Assembly: GCA_016617495.1 (NCBI GenBank)
Contig: WYCU01000010.1
Span: forward strand, 1 to 64,000
Length of the DNA stretch: 64,000 nucleotides
Source: Azonexaceae bacterium s22
GTDB taxonomy: Bacteria > Pseudomonadota > Gammaproteobacteria > Burkholderiales > Rhodocyclaceae
Direction: 5' to 3'
The notes beneath the pieces are model-generated. The model made no database searches. It was given only the letters and a program-made list of their open reading frames with translations, and was not told the DNA's origin. Shown here one piece after another: positions 34,008 through 43,752 of the stretch. Both the position numbers and the translations under genes were made by a program. Position 1 is the stretch's first letter, and every line of letters begins with the position of its first letter.

Positions 34008-35348
34008 ATGAAAACCTATCTCGACTGGTCGGCTTACGACACCTATGGCGTGGGCGATGCCTATGCCGGCATTCCGGCTACCGGCGGCAACTATGCCAAG
34101 GCGGTGGCGGTGTGCATGAACAATCACCAATGCCAGCGCGAAGGCAAGGGCGTCATGTGTCCCAGCTATCGCATCACGCAGGACGCCACGCATTCCACAG
34201 GGGCGCGGGTCAAGGCCTTCAAGGCGGCGCTCAATGGAGAACTGGGCGACGATCCCTTCGTGCATCCCGAACTCGCGGCGGTCATGGACCTTTGCGTTTC
34301 GTGCAAAGGGTGCAAAAAAGAATGTCCCAGCGCGGTGGACATGACGCTGATCAAGACCGAATACCTGGCGCAACGCAATGCGCGGCAGGGCGTGCCGCTG
34401 CGGACGCGGCTTTTCGCCGGGCTGCCGGCATGGTTGCATCGCTGGCATCGGCCCTTGGCGGCGCTGGTGCGCTGGCGCAATGCCTCGCCGCGCGTCGCCG
34501 GGCTCGCAGAGCGCTGGCTGGGCCTTTCGGCACGGCGGCCGATCCCGGAAATCGTCGCGGCCGGCGTGGCGGCGCCGGAAGGCGATTGTCGCGGTCAACG
34601 CGGAAAAGTGGCTCTTTTTGTCGATACCTTTACGCACTACTACACGCCGGACGTGGCGACGGCAGCGATTCGCGTGCTGCAGGCCGGGGGGTACGCGGTC
34701 GAGGTGCTGCGCCCGGTGGCTGACGATGCCGAGCCGGCGCGCCCCTTGTGTTGCGGCCGTACCTACCTCTCGCAGGGCATGGTCGATGCCGCCAAGGCCG
34801 AAGCGCAGCGGGTGATGGCCGCCTTGGCGCCGGCGCTCGCCGCGGGCACGCCCATCGTGGGCCTCGAACCGTCGTGTCTGCTGGCCTTGCGCGACGAGTT
34901 CTACAGCCTTTCGCTGGGGCCGGCGGTCGGTCAGCTTTCAAAGCAGGCCTTCCTGTTTGAGGAATTCCTGATGCGCGAAGGCAACAAGGGCCTCAAGCTC
35001 GATCTCAAGCCGATTCCCGGCGGCAAGGCCGTGGTGCATGGGCATTGTCACCAGAAGGCATTTGGCGCGATGAAGTCGGTGAAAAAAGTGCTGGGCTGGA
35101 TACCCGGCTTCGAATTCGAGATCGTCGATGCCAGTTGTTGCGGCATGTCCGGCAGTTTTGGCCTGGAGGCCGAGCATTACGAGGCTTCGCAACGCATGGG
35201 GGAGCTCGCATTGCTACCGGCGGTGCGTGCCGCTGCGCCGGATGCGCCGATTGTGGCGGACGGCTTTTCCTGCCGCCATCAGATTCACGACGGCACCGGC
35301 CGCGAGGCGGTGCATGTGGCCGTGCTGCTGGCCCGCGCGCTGGCCTGA
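34008..35348 (+). CDS. Fe-S oxidoreductase, CCG-domain (GlpC/LutA-like)
   Basis: 446 residues from ATG 34008. It resembles the iron-sulfur half of large FAD-linked D-lactate/glycolate dehydrogenases, without the flavin half. The N-terminal cysteine region (Cys36, Cys42, Cys51 in VCMNNHQC...VMCPSYR) is followed by a ferredoxin motif CVSCKGCKKECP. Two CCG motifs come later (LCCGRTYLSQG; SCCGMSGSFG). It may pass electrons from an unknown donor towards nitrogen fixation, since it has its own NifA/sigma-54 control. Repeat copy R5 lies inside it. Confidence 0.75.
   Translation: MKTYLDWSAYDTYGVGDAYAGIPATGGNYAKAVAVCMNNHQCQREGKGVMCPSYRITQDATHSTGARVKAFKAALNGELGDDPFVHPELAAVMDLCVSCKGCKKECPSAVDMTLIKTEYLAQRNARQGVPLRTRLFAGLPAWLHRWHRPLAALVRWRNASPRVAGLAERWLGLSARRPIPEIVAAGVAAPEGDCRGQRGKVALFVDTFTHYYTPDVATAAIRVLQAGGYAVEVLRPVADDAEPARPLCCGRTYLSQGMVDAAKAEAQRVMAALAPALAAGTPIVGLEPSCLLALRDEFYSLSLGPAVGQLSKQAFLFEEFLMREGNKGLKLDLKPIPGGKAVVHGHCHQKAFGAMKSVKKVLGWIPGFEFEIVDASCCGMSGSFGLEAEHYEASQRMGELALLPAVRAAAPDAPIVADGFSCRHQIHDGTGREAVHVAVLLARALA
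34585..34620 (+). repeat. interspersed repeat copy R5 (inside a gene)
   Basis: ATTGTCGCGGTCAACG then CGGAAAAGTGGCTCTTTTTG, in frame within the Fe-S oxidoreductase. It encodes DCRGQRGKVALFV just before the VDTF strand of the CCG region. Confidence 0.65.
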
Positions 35349-36299
35349 TCAGGCCGGCAGGGGAATGTGCGTGATCGGTGCGCGGCCGGTCTTGAGGTAG
35401 TTTTGCAGGCGCTCGATGAAATCCTTGGTGCTCTTGGGCATCGGCGTGCGGGCGCGGGCAATGTAGAAGATCAGATCGCGGCCGGTCTGGATGAGATGCA
35501 GGCCATCGGAGATGTTGTAAGTCGTCGGCATGTCCTGCGTGGATTCCATGGGAATCTGCGCCATGCGCTCGGCGGCGGTGACCATCTGCGCCCAGACCTC
35601 GAAAATGTCGAGATCGGTGCGTAGCGTTTCGCACTTGATCTTGGCGGCTTCGGTCAGCTCGCGCAGCGGTACCTCAATGTTGGCGAAGGCCGGGATTTGC
35701 GCCAGGTTGGCGATCATTGCGTTGGCGATGCGGTCGATGTCGCGCATGGCCAGACCGATCTTGATGTAGCGGCTTTCGTAAAAGTCTTCGAGCGGGATGG
35801 AGAAAGCGCGGAAAGGCTCGCCCCACAGTTCGTCGATGCCTTCCTCGCCGCTGCGGTGAAGCACGCAGCGCCCGAGCTCCATGGCGTCGAGCAGGCAGCG
35901 CCCGCATTCGCGCATCAGCGGGTTGTCGGAAAGGATTTCGATGCCGCAAGCCTGCAATTCGACCAGTTTGCGGAAAATGTCGGTCGCGCGGTTGAACAGC
36001 GCACCGGCCAGCATGGCGCCCTTGACGCGCTTTTTCGCCGGATCGGTTTCCGTTTCGTAGGCAGTGCGGGCTTCGTTGAGCCGCGTGCCTGGAATGTTCA
36101 TGCCGTGCTCGGTGTGGTTGAACAGGCGGCGGGTCAGCGCTTCGATCAGGCGTTTTTTGGCTTCCAGCGTGTCGGCCGGCACGGGGTAGGTCTTGATCCA
36201 GTAACCGTCATAGAGCACCCGCTCGACGCCGTCGATGACGCGTCGCGTACCCTCGGGCGGACTGGTCTCGGATGCCGTTTCAGTAGGGGTCGGGGACAT
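35349..36299 (-). CDS. unknown protein orf316
   Basis: 316 residues, helical, no signal peptide. Four cysteines lie in one region (LQACGIEIL; RECGRCLLDAMELGRC). It abuts the Fe-S oxidoreductase gene end to end, converging on it without a gap. It stands 79 bases behind modC on the same strand, so it could be the last gene of the mod operon. I do not recognise the family. Confidence 0.6.
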   Translation of the reverse strand: MSPTPTETASETSPPEGTRRVIDGVERVLYDGYWIKTYPVPADTLEAKKRLIEALTRRLFNHTEHGMNIPGTRLNEARTAYETETDPAKKRVKGAMLAGALFNRATDIFRKLVELQACGIEILSDNPLMRECGRCLLDAMELGRCVLHRSGEEGIDELWGEPFRAFSIPLEDFYESRYIKIGLAMRDIDRIANAMIANLAQIPAFANIEVPLRELTEAAKIKCETLRTDLDIFEVWAQMVTAAERMAQIPMESTQDMPTTYNISDGLHLIQTGRDLIFYIARARTPMPKSTKDFIERLQNYLKTGRAPITHIPLPA

Positions 36300-36378
36300 G
36301 GCACTCTGCCGTTCGTAATAGAAGGGAGGGGACTATAGCAAGAAAATCCTCCCACTTGGCTGACACGTCCAAGGGTGT

Positions 36379-37470
36379 TTACGCCAAAAGCGCGACCGAT
36401 TTGACCTGTGCGTGAACCGCCTGTCCGGGGCGGATTCCCAGCTTGTCGGCGGAACGCCGGGTGATGCGGGCGAGCAGGTTTTCGCCGCAGGCGTCGAGCC
36501 GGACGAGCAAATGGCCGGGCGTATCGGTGGGGGCCATCTCGACGACCGTTGCTTCGAGGCAGTTCAAGATGGTCGTCTGGCCCGGTGGCGCCATGGCCAG
36601 GCTGACATCCTTGGCGTGGATGCGGCAGCGCAAGGCGGTGCCGACCGGTTCTTCCAGTTGGGAGACGAATAAGGTGCCGCCGCCGAATTCCAGCCGGGTC
36701 AACTGGTCCGGTTCGTGTCCGGCGATCATGGTCTCGATGACGACCCCGGCATCGTCGGCGAAAGCGGCCGGCAGGTCGATGCGGCCCAGCACGTCGTTCA
36801 GCGGCCCGCTGGCGACGACACGTCCGGCGTCGAGCAGCACCAGATGGTCGGCCAGCCGCGCCACTTCGTCGGGTGCGTGGCTGACGTAGATCACCGGAAT
36901 CGACAACTCCCGATGCAGGCGCTCCAGGTAGGGCAGGATTTCCAGCTTGCGCTTGAGATCGAGCGCGGCCAGCGGTTCGTCCATCAGCAGGATGCGCGGC
37001 GAAGCCAGCAGGGCGCGGGCAATGGCCACGCGCTGGCGCTCGCCGCCGGAAAGCTGCGCCGGCTGCCGGTCGAGCAAACGGCCGATGCCGAGCATGTCGG
37101 CTACATCGGGCAGGCGGAAGCCGATTGTCGCGGTCGACGCCCTTTTTTGGCCAAATTCCATGTTGGCGCGAACGGAAAGATGAGGGAACAGGCTGGCTTC
37201 CTGAAATACCATCCCCAGCGCGCGCCGGTGTGGCGGCAGAAAAACGCCGCGGCGCTCGTCCTGCCAGACCTCGCCGCCGACCGCCACATAAGCCTCGCTG
37301 GCTCGCTCCAGCCCGGCGATGGCCCGCAGGCAGGTGGTCTTGCCCGAGCCGGAATGGCCGAACAAGGCGGTCACGCCTTGTCCCGGCAAAGTCAGGTCGA
37401 CGTCGAGCGTGAAATCCGGCCGCGCGAGGCGCAGGCGGGCGGCGATGGTCGGGTGGGGGGCGTTGCTCAT
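36379..37470 (-). CDS. modC: ModC, molybdate ABC transporter ATPase
   Basis: 363 residues. Walker [10 protein letters not shown] (38-46), signature [10 protein letters not shown] (140-149), Walker B ILLMDEP (160-166), and a C-terminal TOBE (Mop) domain from about 290. It powers molybdate uptake with ModB and ModA. It overlaps modB by 4 bases. Repeat copy R6 lies across residues about 105-118, in the helical linker before the signature, giving [14 protein letters not shown] where other ModC proteins have an arginine-rich linker. Confidence 0.93.
   Translation of the reverse strand: MSNAPHPTIAARLRLARPDFTLDVDLTLPGQGVTALFGHSGSGKTTCLRAIAGLERASEAYVAVGGEVWQDERRGVFLPPHRRALGMVFQEASLFPHLSVRANMEFGQKRASTATIGFRLPDVADMLGIGRLLDRQPAQLSGGERQRVAIARALLASPRILLMDEPLAALDLKRKLEILPYLERLHRELSIPVIYVSHAPDEVARLADHLVLLDAGRVVASGPLNDVLGRIDLPAAFADDAGVVIETMIAGHEPDQLTRLEFGGGTLFVSQLEEPVGTALRCRIHAKDVSLAMAPPGQTTILNCLEATVVEMAPTDTPGHLLVRLDACGENLLARITRRSADKLGIRPGQAVHAQVKSVALLA
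37124..37159 (+). repeat. interspersed repeat copy R6 (inside modC)
   Basis: ATTGTCGCGGTCGACG then CCCTTTTTTGGCCAAATTCC, running opposite to modC. The reading frame stays open. Confidence 0.75.
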
Positions 37471-38141
37471 GCGGTTTGCCTGCGCGCGGGGTTGAAGGTG
37501 TACAGGGCCAGCAACACCAGGAAGCTGAAGATCACCATGCCGCCGGCCAGCCAGTGGGCCTGCGCGTATTCCAGCGCCTCGACGTGGTCGTAGATCTGCA
37601 CCGAAACGACGCGTGTTTTACCGGGGATGTTGCCGCCGATCATCAGCACGATGCCGAATTCGCCCACGGTGTGCGCAAAGCCGAGGATCGCGCCGGAAAG
37701 AAAACCGGGGCGCGCCAGCGGGACCGCGACCGACCAGAAGGTATCCCACGGGCTGGCGCGCAGGGTGGCGGCTACTTCCAGCGGCCGCTCGCCGATGGCT
37801 TCGAAGGCGTTCTGGATCGGCTGCACGACGAAGGGCAGCGAATAGAACACCGAGGCGATGACGAGGCCGGGAAAGGTGAACGGCAACAAGCCCAGCCCCA
37901 GGGTTTGCGTCAGTTGCCCGACCGGCCCGTTGGGCCCCATCGCCACCAGCAGGTAGAAGCCCAGGACCGTCGGCGGCAGCACCAGCGGCAAGGCCACCAC
38001 CGCACCGACCATGCCCTTGTAGGCCGAACGCGTGCGCGCCAGCCACCAGGCGATGGGCGTGCCGACGATCAGCAGCAGGATCGTGACGACCGTGGCGAGC
38101 TTGAGGGTCAGCCAGATGGCATCGAGGTCGGGGGTTTCCAT
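37467..38141 (-). CDS. modB: ModB, molybdate ABC transporter permease
   Basis: 224 residues with five to six membrane helices. The ABC coupling motif EAA---G is visible as [25 protein letters not shown]. It pairs with ModC and the periplasmic ModA. It overlaps modC by 4 bases and follows the NifX-like gene after 5 bases. Confidence 0.93.
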   Translation of the reverse strand: METPDLDAIWLTLKLATVVTILLLIVGTPIAWWLARTRSAYKGMVGAVVALPLVLPPTVLGFYLLVAMGPNGPVGQLTQTLGLGLLPFTFPGLVIASVFYSLPFVVQPIQNAFEAIGERPLEVAATLRASPWDTFWSVAVPLARPGFLSGAILGFAHTVGEFGIVLMIGGNIPGKTRVVSVQIYDHVEALEYAQAHWLAGGMVIFSFLVLLALYTFNPARRQTA

Positions 38142-38146
38142 GGCCT

Positions 38147-38539
38147 TCAGTAACGGGAAAACAGGTCGCGTATTTTGCAGAGCGTGGTGGTGATGTCAAA
38201 GCGCGGATCGGGCAGGGCTTCGCCGGCAAGAATGCGGGTGATGGCCACGGCCGGATCGCTGTCGCCGGTCAGCAGCACTTCCGTGCCACGCTTCTTCATG
38301 TGGCGGATGAAACCGTCGCCGGCACTGGTCGCGACCACGATGTCCACGCCGTCGAGCGGATGCGGGCCGTCGTCTTCGAAGACATGCAGCACCTGATCCT
38401 TTTCCAGATCGATGCGCCGCGGGGGCGGCAGCAGGCGGTTGGATTGGTGTTCGGAGAGGTCGTAGAGCAACCATTGGCGCGTTTGGCCAGCATGGCCGCT
38501 GACTTCGGTGAAATCCTTGGTGGCGATGGCGATTTTCAT
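38147..38539 (-). CDS. NifX-like (dinitrogenase cofactor family) protein in mod operon
   Basis: 130 residues with the NifX/NifB C-terminal fold: [22 protein letters not shown], then [22 protein letters not shown]. The His in SGHAG is at the usual ligand position. Being translated between modB and modD (4-base overlap with modD) suggests a link between Mo uptake and cofactor building. A Mo- or cofactor-binding function is inference. Confidence 0.75.
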   Translation of the reverse strand: MKIAIATKDFTEVSGHAGQTRQWLLYDLSEHQSNRLLPPPRRIDLEKDQVLHVFEDDGPHPLDGVDIVVATSAGDGFIRHMKKRGTEVLLTGDSDPAVAITRILAGEALPDPRFDITTTLCKIRDLFSRY

Positions 38540-39404
38540 GGGCGGTCGTTTCCGGAAGCGGTGAGGGATACCGCCACATCCCGCGGCGGTGCGAAATACG
38601 GCGCCGAGGTGACCAGAATGTCGGCCCCGGCCTGCGCGTATGCTTCGGCGTTAGCAGAATTTATGCCGCCTGCCGCAGCGATGCGGGTCGGCGCACCGGC
38701 CGGCAGGGCGCGTTTGAGGCGGCTGACCGCGTCCGGCGGGCATTTTTCGAGTTGCAGGATGTCGGCCCCGGCTGATTGCCAGCGCAGTGCTTCGTCTTCG
38801 TCGGCCACTTCGACGAGCACCGCGCGTTCCGGCCACTGGCGGCGCAGACGGCGGACGGTTTCGAGCGGTGTTTCTTCGCCCAGAAAGGCGCGATGTTCGG
38901 CAAACACCAGCAGGGTTTCCGAAAGGCTGAGGCGATGCGGGCTGGCGCCACCGCACAGGACCGCCTTGATCGCCGCCGCCTTGGTGCCGGGAAAATTCTT
39001 GCGTGTGCACGCCACGCCAACCGCCGGATTGGTGCGCCGGGCGGCGTTCACGATGGCTGCCGTGGCCGTGGCAATGCCGGAAAGGTATTCCATCAGCGTT
39101 TGGGCGGTTTTCCAGACCTGGTGGAGCGCACCGGCCTGGCCCGCCAGCGTCAGGAAGGTCTCGCCGGCCGCCAGCACGTCGCCGCTGCGGCCCACCGGCC
39201 CTACGGCGCGCAGGCCGCGCAGTTCGCCCATGCGCCGGGCTTCCTCGACGCCGCACAGCACCATGTCGCCGCGCGCGCGAAAGCGCATTTCGCCCGGCCG
39301 CTCGCCGATGCCCAGCGCGAAACTGGTGGCGTCGCCGCAGGGCGCATCGTCGGCAAGCAGCGCATCGAGTTCGGTGTCGTTCAAGGTGTAGGGATTCATG
39401 GCGC

Positions 39405-39408
<4 letters not shown>
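38536..39408 (-). CDS. modD: ModD, nicotinate phosphoribosyltransferase-like protein
   Basis: 290 residues. The fold of quinolinate phosphoribosyltransferase (NadC) is recognised by GDATSFALG near the start, TRKNFPGTKAAAIKAVLCGG in the middle, and the C-terminal barrel strands VLVEVADEDEAL and RIAAAGGINSANAEAY. ModD accompanies Mo-transport operons in diazotrophs; its true substrate is unknown. ATG 39408 overlaps the stop of orf134 (ATGA). Confidence 0.85.
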
Positions 39409-40573
<1,165 letters not shown>

Positions 40574-41392
40574 TCAAGCGTATTGGCAAAGAATGACGGC
40601 CGAAGCCTTGAATACGGCGCAGGCCTGTTCGCCGACGGCCAGGCCGAGGCGGGCGACGCTGTCGTGCGTGACGACGGCGCAAACCGATTTGCCGCTTTTC
40701 ATGGTCAGCGTGACTTCGGCATTGACCGGCCCCTCGTGGATGCGGGTGATTTCGCCCCAGAGGTGGTTGCGTGCCGTGGTTTTGACGCTCGGATCGTTGA
40801 GCAGCAGCACCGACGAGGATTTCACCAGCGCATTGATTTCCATGCCGATGCTCAGGCCCAGGGTCTCGGCGGAATCGCGGGTGATGACGGCGACGATTTC
40901 GTTGTCGTCGTCCAGCTTCAGGCGCACTTCGAAATCGACATGGCCTTCGCGCAGTCCGACGATGTGCCCGGCGAACTGATTGCGCGCGCTGGTCTTCATC
41001 GACAGGCGTTTGAGCAACTGGCGGAATTGCTGGAAATCGCTGGCCTGGCCGTCGTTCATGCTTTGCGACAGGCGATCCAGCGCGGCCTGATATTCGGCTT
41101 CCAGCGCACGGTACATCGCCACCACCTTGCGCCCGTAATCGGTCAGTTGCGTGCCGCCGCCATGGCGACCGCCGGTTGCGCGGGTGACCAGCGGCCGGTC
41201 GGCGAGGGTGTTCATGGCATCCACGGCATCCCAGGCGGCCTTGTAGGAGAGGGGCACGTTCTTTGCTGCTTGCGAAATGGAGCCGTGCGTGTCGATGGCT
41301 TCCAGCAGGCGGATGCGTGTATCCCCGAGAAAGGTGCCGAATTCGGAATCGACTTCCAGCTTGCCCAGCAGGCGATGCGGTTGTGTATTCAT
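40574..41392 (-). CDS. modE: ModE, molybdate-responsive regulator
   Basis: 272 residues. An N-terminal LysR-like winged helix (DTHGSISQAAKNVPLSYKAAWDAVDAMN) and GGRHGGGTQLTDYGRKVV wing. Two Mop/TOBE domains follow (TSARNQFAGHIVGLREGHVD; TTARNHLWGEITRIHEGPVN) that bind molybdate. Mo-loaded ModE represses mod genes by binding the boxes upstream of its own start. First gene of the mod operon. Confidence 0.93.
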   Translation of the reverse strand: MNTQPHRLLGKLEVDSEFGTFLGDTRIRLLEAIDTHGSISQAAKNVPLSYKAAWDAVDAMNTLADRPLVTRATGGRHGGGTQLTDYGRKVVAMYRALEAEYQAALDRLSQSMNDGQASDFQQFRQLLKRLSMKTSARNQFAGHIVGLREGHVDFEVRLKLDDDNEIVAVITRDSAETLGLSIGMEINALVKSSSVLLLNDPSVKTTARNHLWGEITRIHEGPVNAEVTLTMKSGKSVCAVVTHDSVARLGLAVGEQACAVFKASAVILCQYA

Positions 41393-41404
41393 GTGCGTCG
41401 ATCA

Positions 41405-41427
41405 GTTATATATTTTGAAATATAGCG
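41405..41427 (-). promoter_or_regulatory. ModE box 1
   Basis: GTTATATA...TATAGCG, an inverted repeat of the ModE consensus type, 13 bases upstream of the modE start. It should allow autorepression by ModE. Confidence 0.72.
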
Positions 41428-41482
41428 CAAAAGCAATCGACGGGGCGTTAGGGGTTTTTGTAGCGTGAATAAGGCAGTACAT

Positions 41483-41498
41483 TGTTTCAAACCCGACA
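41483..41498. promoter_or_regulatory. NifA-site-like sequence between modE and mop
   Basis: TGT-TTCAAACCCG-ACA. The reverse complement TGTCGGGTTTGAAACA fits the window consensus in most positions. No GG-N10-GC promoter was found on either side, so its use is uncertain. Confidence 0.5.
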
Positions 41499-41502
41499 CG
41501 AA

Positions 41503-41528
41503 TCGTTAGATAGTTAAGTACATAGCGA
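41503..41528 (+). promoter_or_regulatory. ModE box 2
   Basis: TCGTTAGATA-GTTAAG-TACATAGCGA, an imperfect inverted repeat close to the ModE consensus, 40 bases upstream of mop. Confidence 0.7.
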
Positions 41529-41567
41529 AAAGCGGGCCAGATCAATTTCGGCACACAGGAGAACCCC

Positions 41568-41996
41568 ATGGGCGTCAGCGCACGCAACGTCTTTCCCGGC
41601 ACGATCACCGCTTTGGTCGATGGCGCGGTGAATGCGGAAGTCGAACTTACCTTGGCGGGGGGCGACCGGATTGTCGCCATCGTGACAGAAGGCAGCGTCC
41701 AATCGCTGGGCCTGGCCGTGGGCAAGGCCGCCGTGGCTTACGTCAAGGCGCCGTGGGTGATGTTGCTTGTCGGCCCGCAGGACGCCCGTTTTTCAGCGCG
41801 CAATCAACTGGCCGGCACGATCAGTCAGTTGAACAAGGGCGCGGTGAATACCGAAGTGGCGGTGACCCTGCCGGGGGGCGCGGTCGTCCATGCGGTGGTG
41901 ACCAACGAAGCCACGCTGGAACTCGGTTTGCGCGAAGGTGTGTCCGCCACGGCGCTGATCAAGGCCAGCCACGTCATTCTCGGCGTGCCGGCCTGA
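41568..41996 (+). CDS. mop: molbindin (Mop), tandem molybdate-binding protein
   Basis: 142 residues made of two Mop/TOBE domains in tandem (SARNVFPGTITALVDGAVNA; SARNQLAGTISQLNKGAVNT). Such di-Mop proteins assemble into rings that store or buffer molybdate in the cytoplasm. It is divergent from modE with ModE boxes between them. ACAGGAG stands before the ATG. Confidence 0.92.
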   Translation: MGVSARNVFPGTITALVDGAVNAEVELTLAGGDRIVAIVTEGSVQSLGLAVGKAAVAYVKAPWVMLLVGPQDARFSARNQLAGTISQLNKGAVNTEVAVTLPGGAVVHAVVTNEATLELGLREGVSATALIKASHVILGVPA

Positions 41997-42038
41997 TCGC
42001 CGATTGCGCAATGCAGGCGGCGAGCCGCCTGTAGGGTC

Positions 42039-42554
42039 TCAGGAATGTAGCGCGGCGAACCACCGCACCAAGGCGGCACGTTCCGGCGGCAGTTCGATGG
42101 CGAATTCGCCGGTAAAGCGTCGCCAGGCCTCAAGATGCTTGGCGGCGACCACGGTCAGCACGGGCACCGCTTCGGTCATCAGCAGCAACATTTCGGCAGA
42201 AAATCCCCCGCCCGCGCTTTCCAGGCCGCCAAAGCGGTTGAAAATCGCCAGGTCCGCGCCTTCGGCGGCAATCCGGCGCATGACCGCGCTGGCATCGGCC
42301 ACCTGTGCCGCATCGATGCGACAGGATTGCGAGCCGGCGCCGAGGTCTTGGGTGATGGTATGGCGCGCGCCGGTTTCCAGATCCTCCAGCGCAATCGCGC
42401 AGCCGCCCGGACAATCTTTCACCACCTGCGTCAGTCCCCGCACACGCCAACCTTCGGCCTGCAAGCTGCGCGCGAAGTCCAGCAAGAGCGAATCGACCGC
42501 CTGATCGGGGGCGGGGATAACGGCAGCGATACGTGGGGGAAGTGAGTGCGGCAT
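42039..42554 (-). CDS. DUF2478 family protein
   Basis: 171 residues from ATG 42554. A P-loop-like alpha/beta opening (RIAAVIPAPDQAVDSLLLDFA), VKDCPGGCAIALEDLETG and the hydrophobic DLAIFNRFGGLESAGGGFSAE segment mark DUF2478. This family is often found near molybdate genes, but its role is unknown. It is the last gene behind nifF and orf101. A TTG at 42581 is a possible earlier start. Confidence 0.75.
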   Translation of the reverse strand: MPHSLPPRIAAVIPAPDQAVDSLLLDFARSLQAEGWRVRGLTQVVKDCPGGCAIALEDLETGARHTITQDLGAGSQSCRIDAAQVADASAVMRRIAAEGADLAIFNRFGGLESAGGGFSAEMLLLMTEAVPVLTVVAAKHLEAWRRFTGEFAIELPPERAALVRWFAALHS

Positions 42555-42638
42555 GGGCGGGCGAACCGCAGGGGAGATCAAGGCAATGGCGACATTCTAG
42601 CCGCCTGTCCGCGCCGGCGCGATGCGTGCCCGAGCGAA

Positions 42639-42944
42639 TCAGGCGTCGAAATGCATGGCCAGGCTGGCAATGGCGGCCGGTAGCGGCAGGTTTTCTTCGG
42701 TTTCGAGGATGCCCGGCACCGGATGCGGGTATTCGTAGAAGACGCCGTAGGTGCCCGGGCGTTGCCCATGCAGATAGACGTGGGCGCGCAGTTTGTCGAG
42801 TTCGCGGTGACGCAGGGTGACGATGCAGGGATCGGCGCCGTCGGCAGGATCAATGTCGCACTGCGGTCCGGCGCGCTCGTCCAGGGAAACGAGCAGACGC
42901 TTGAGCGCACGATCCTTGGGCAGCGACCAGGGATTGGTGTTCAT
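42639..42944 (-). CDS. unknown protein orf101 behind nifF
   Basis: 101 residues: NPWSLPKDRALKRLLVSLDE, then CIVTLRHRELDKLRAHVYLH and GVFYEYPHPVPGILE. No metal motif or signal. The start at 42944 overlaps the nifF stop as ATGA, so it is translated with the flavodoxin. Family not recognised. The longer frame that runs backwards over nifF was rejected. Confidence 0.65.
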   Translation of the reverse strand: MNTNPWSLPKDRALKRLLVSLDERAGPQCDIDPADGADPCIVTLRHRELDKLRAHVYLHGQRPGTYGVFYEYPHPVPGILETEENLPLPAAIASLAMHFDA

Positions 42945-43474
42945 GGCAGAAGCTCCGGCGTGATCTGGGCCAGCCAGCGGTCGATGCGTTCTTCCGTCAA
43001 TACCGGCTGGTGGTGCTGGTCGAGTGCCAGTCCGAGAAAATCGTCGCCATCGACGGCCTGCGAGGCGGCAAAGTCGTATCCCGCCGTGGGCCAGCGCCCG
43101 ATCAGGCGGGCGCCACGGGCCGCGAAGGCATCGTGCAGGATGCCGATGGCGTCGACGAATTCGTCGGGGTATTTCTTCTGGTCGCCCAGTCCGAAGATGG
43201 CGATGGTCTTGCCGTTCAGATCGGCTTCGGCGAGCTGGGGGATGAACTCCTCCCAACTCGGCTGCGACAGGCCGGTGGATTCGCCGGGCAGCATGCCGTC
43301 GCCGAGCGTCGGGCTGCCAACGATGAGGGCATCGTAGGCGAGAAAGTCGGCGAGCGTCGTGCGCCCGATATTGACCGGCGCCGCCGCATTTTCGCCCAGC
43401 TTTTTTGCGATCTGCTTGGCGATCAGGCGGGTACGCCCGGTGTCGGTACCGAAGAAGATGCCGATTTTTGCCAT
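42941..43474 (-). CDS. nifF: NifF, nitrogenase flavodoxin
   Basis: 177 residues. Long-chain flavodoxin with FMN phosphate loop GTDTGRTR (9-16). The 60s loop is SPTLGDGMLPG and the 90s region GLGDQKKYPDEFVDAIG. Such flavodoxins reduce the Fe protein. Its first codons (ATGGCAAAAATCGG) overlap the A-rich end of repeat copy R7. Confidence 0.92.
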   Translation of the reverse strand: MAKIGIFFGTDTGRTRLIAKQIAKKLGENAAAPVNIGRTTLADFLAYDALIVGSPTLGDGMLPGESTGLSQPSWEEFIPQLAEADLNGKTIAIFGLGDQKKYPDEFVDAIGILHDAFAARGARLIGRWPTAGYDFAASQAVDGDDFLGLALDQHHQPVLTEERIDRWLAQITPELLP

Positions 43475-43497
43475 TTTTCAGCCGTCGACCGCGACAT
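43465..43497 (-). repeat. interspersed repeat copy R7 (across nifZ2-nifF junction)
   Basis: Minus strand ATGTCGCGGTCGACGG then CTGAAAAATGGCAAAAA. It supplies the last codons of the NifZ-like gene (DVAVDG-stop), the 3-base gap, and the ATG of nifF. Confidence 0.75.
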
Positions 43498-43747
43498 CCT
43501 GGGTGAGTTCTTCGGGCAGCACGCCGACGGGGTTGCCGAGGGTGCCGTCCGGGCCCGTTTCGAAGCGGACGAGATAGATTTCCTTGCTCTCGTCCAGTTC
43601 CGCCACACCGCAATGGACGACGACGCCGCGCGAGCCGGCCGGTGCGATGAGCCCTTCTTCTTCCTCGACGCCCGGCATGCCGCCGTCGTTGAGAATGTCT
43701 TCCGCGGCGAAAACCATGTCGCCAATGGCGTATTTGTAGCCGTTCAT
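43478..43747 (-). CDS. second NifZ-domain protein
   Basis: 89 residues from ATG 43747. A single NifZ-type domain: YAIGDMVFAAEDILNDGGMP, SRGVVVHCGVAELDESKEIY and LVRFETGPDG. It is half the length of the NifZ at 5.4 kb, which has two such motifs. It lies between the Shethna-type ferredoxin gene and nifF. Its C-terminus is formed by repeat copy R7. A role in cluster maturation is inferred from family membership. Confidence 0.72.
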   Translation of the reverse strand: MNGYKYAIGDMVFAAEDILNDGGMPGVEEEEGLIAPAGSRGVVVHCGVAELDESKEIYLVRFETGPDGTLGNPVGVLPEELTQDVAVDG

Positions 43748-43752
43748 GGCGC

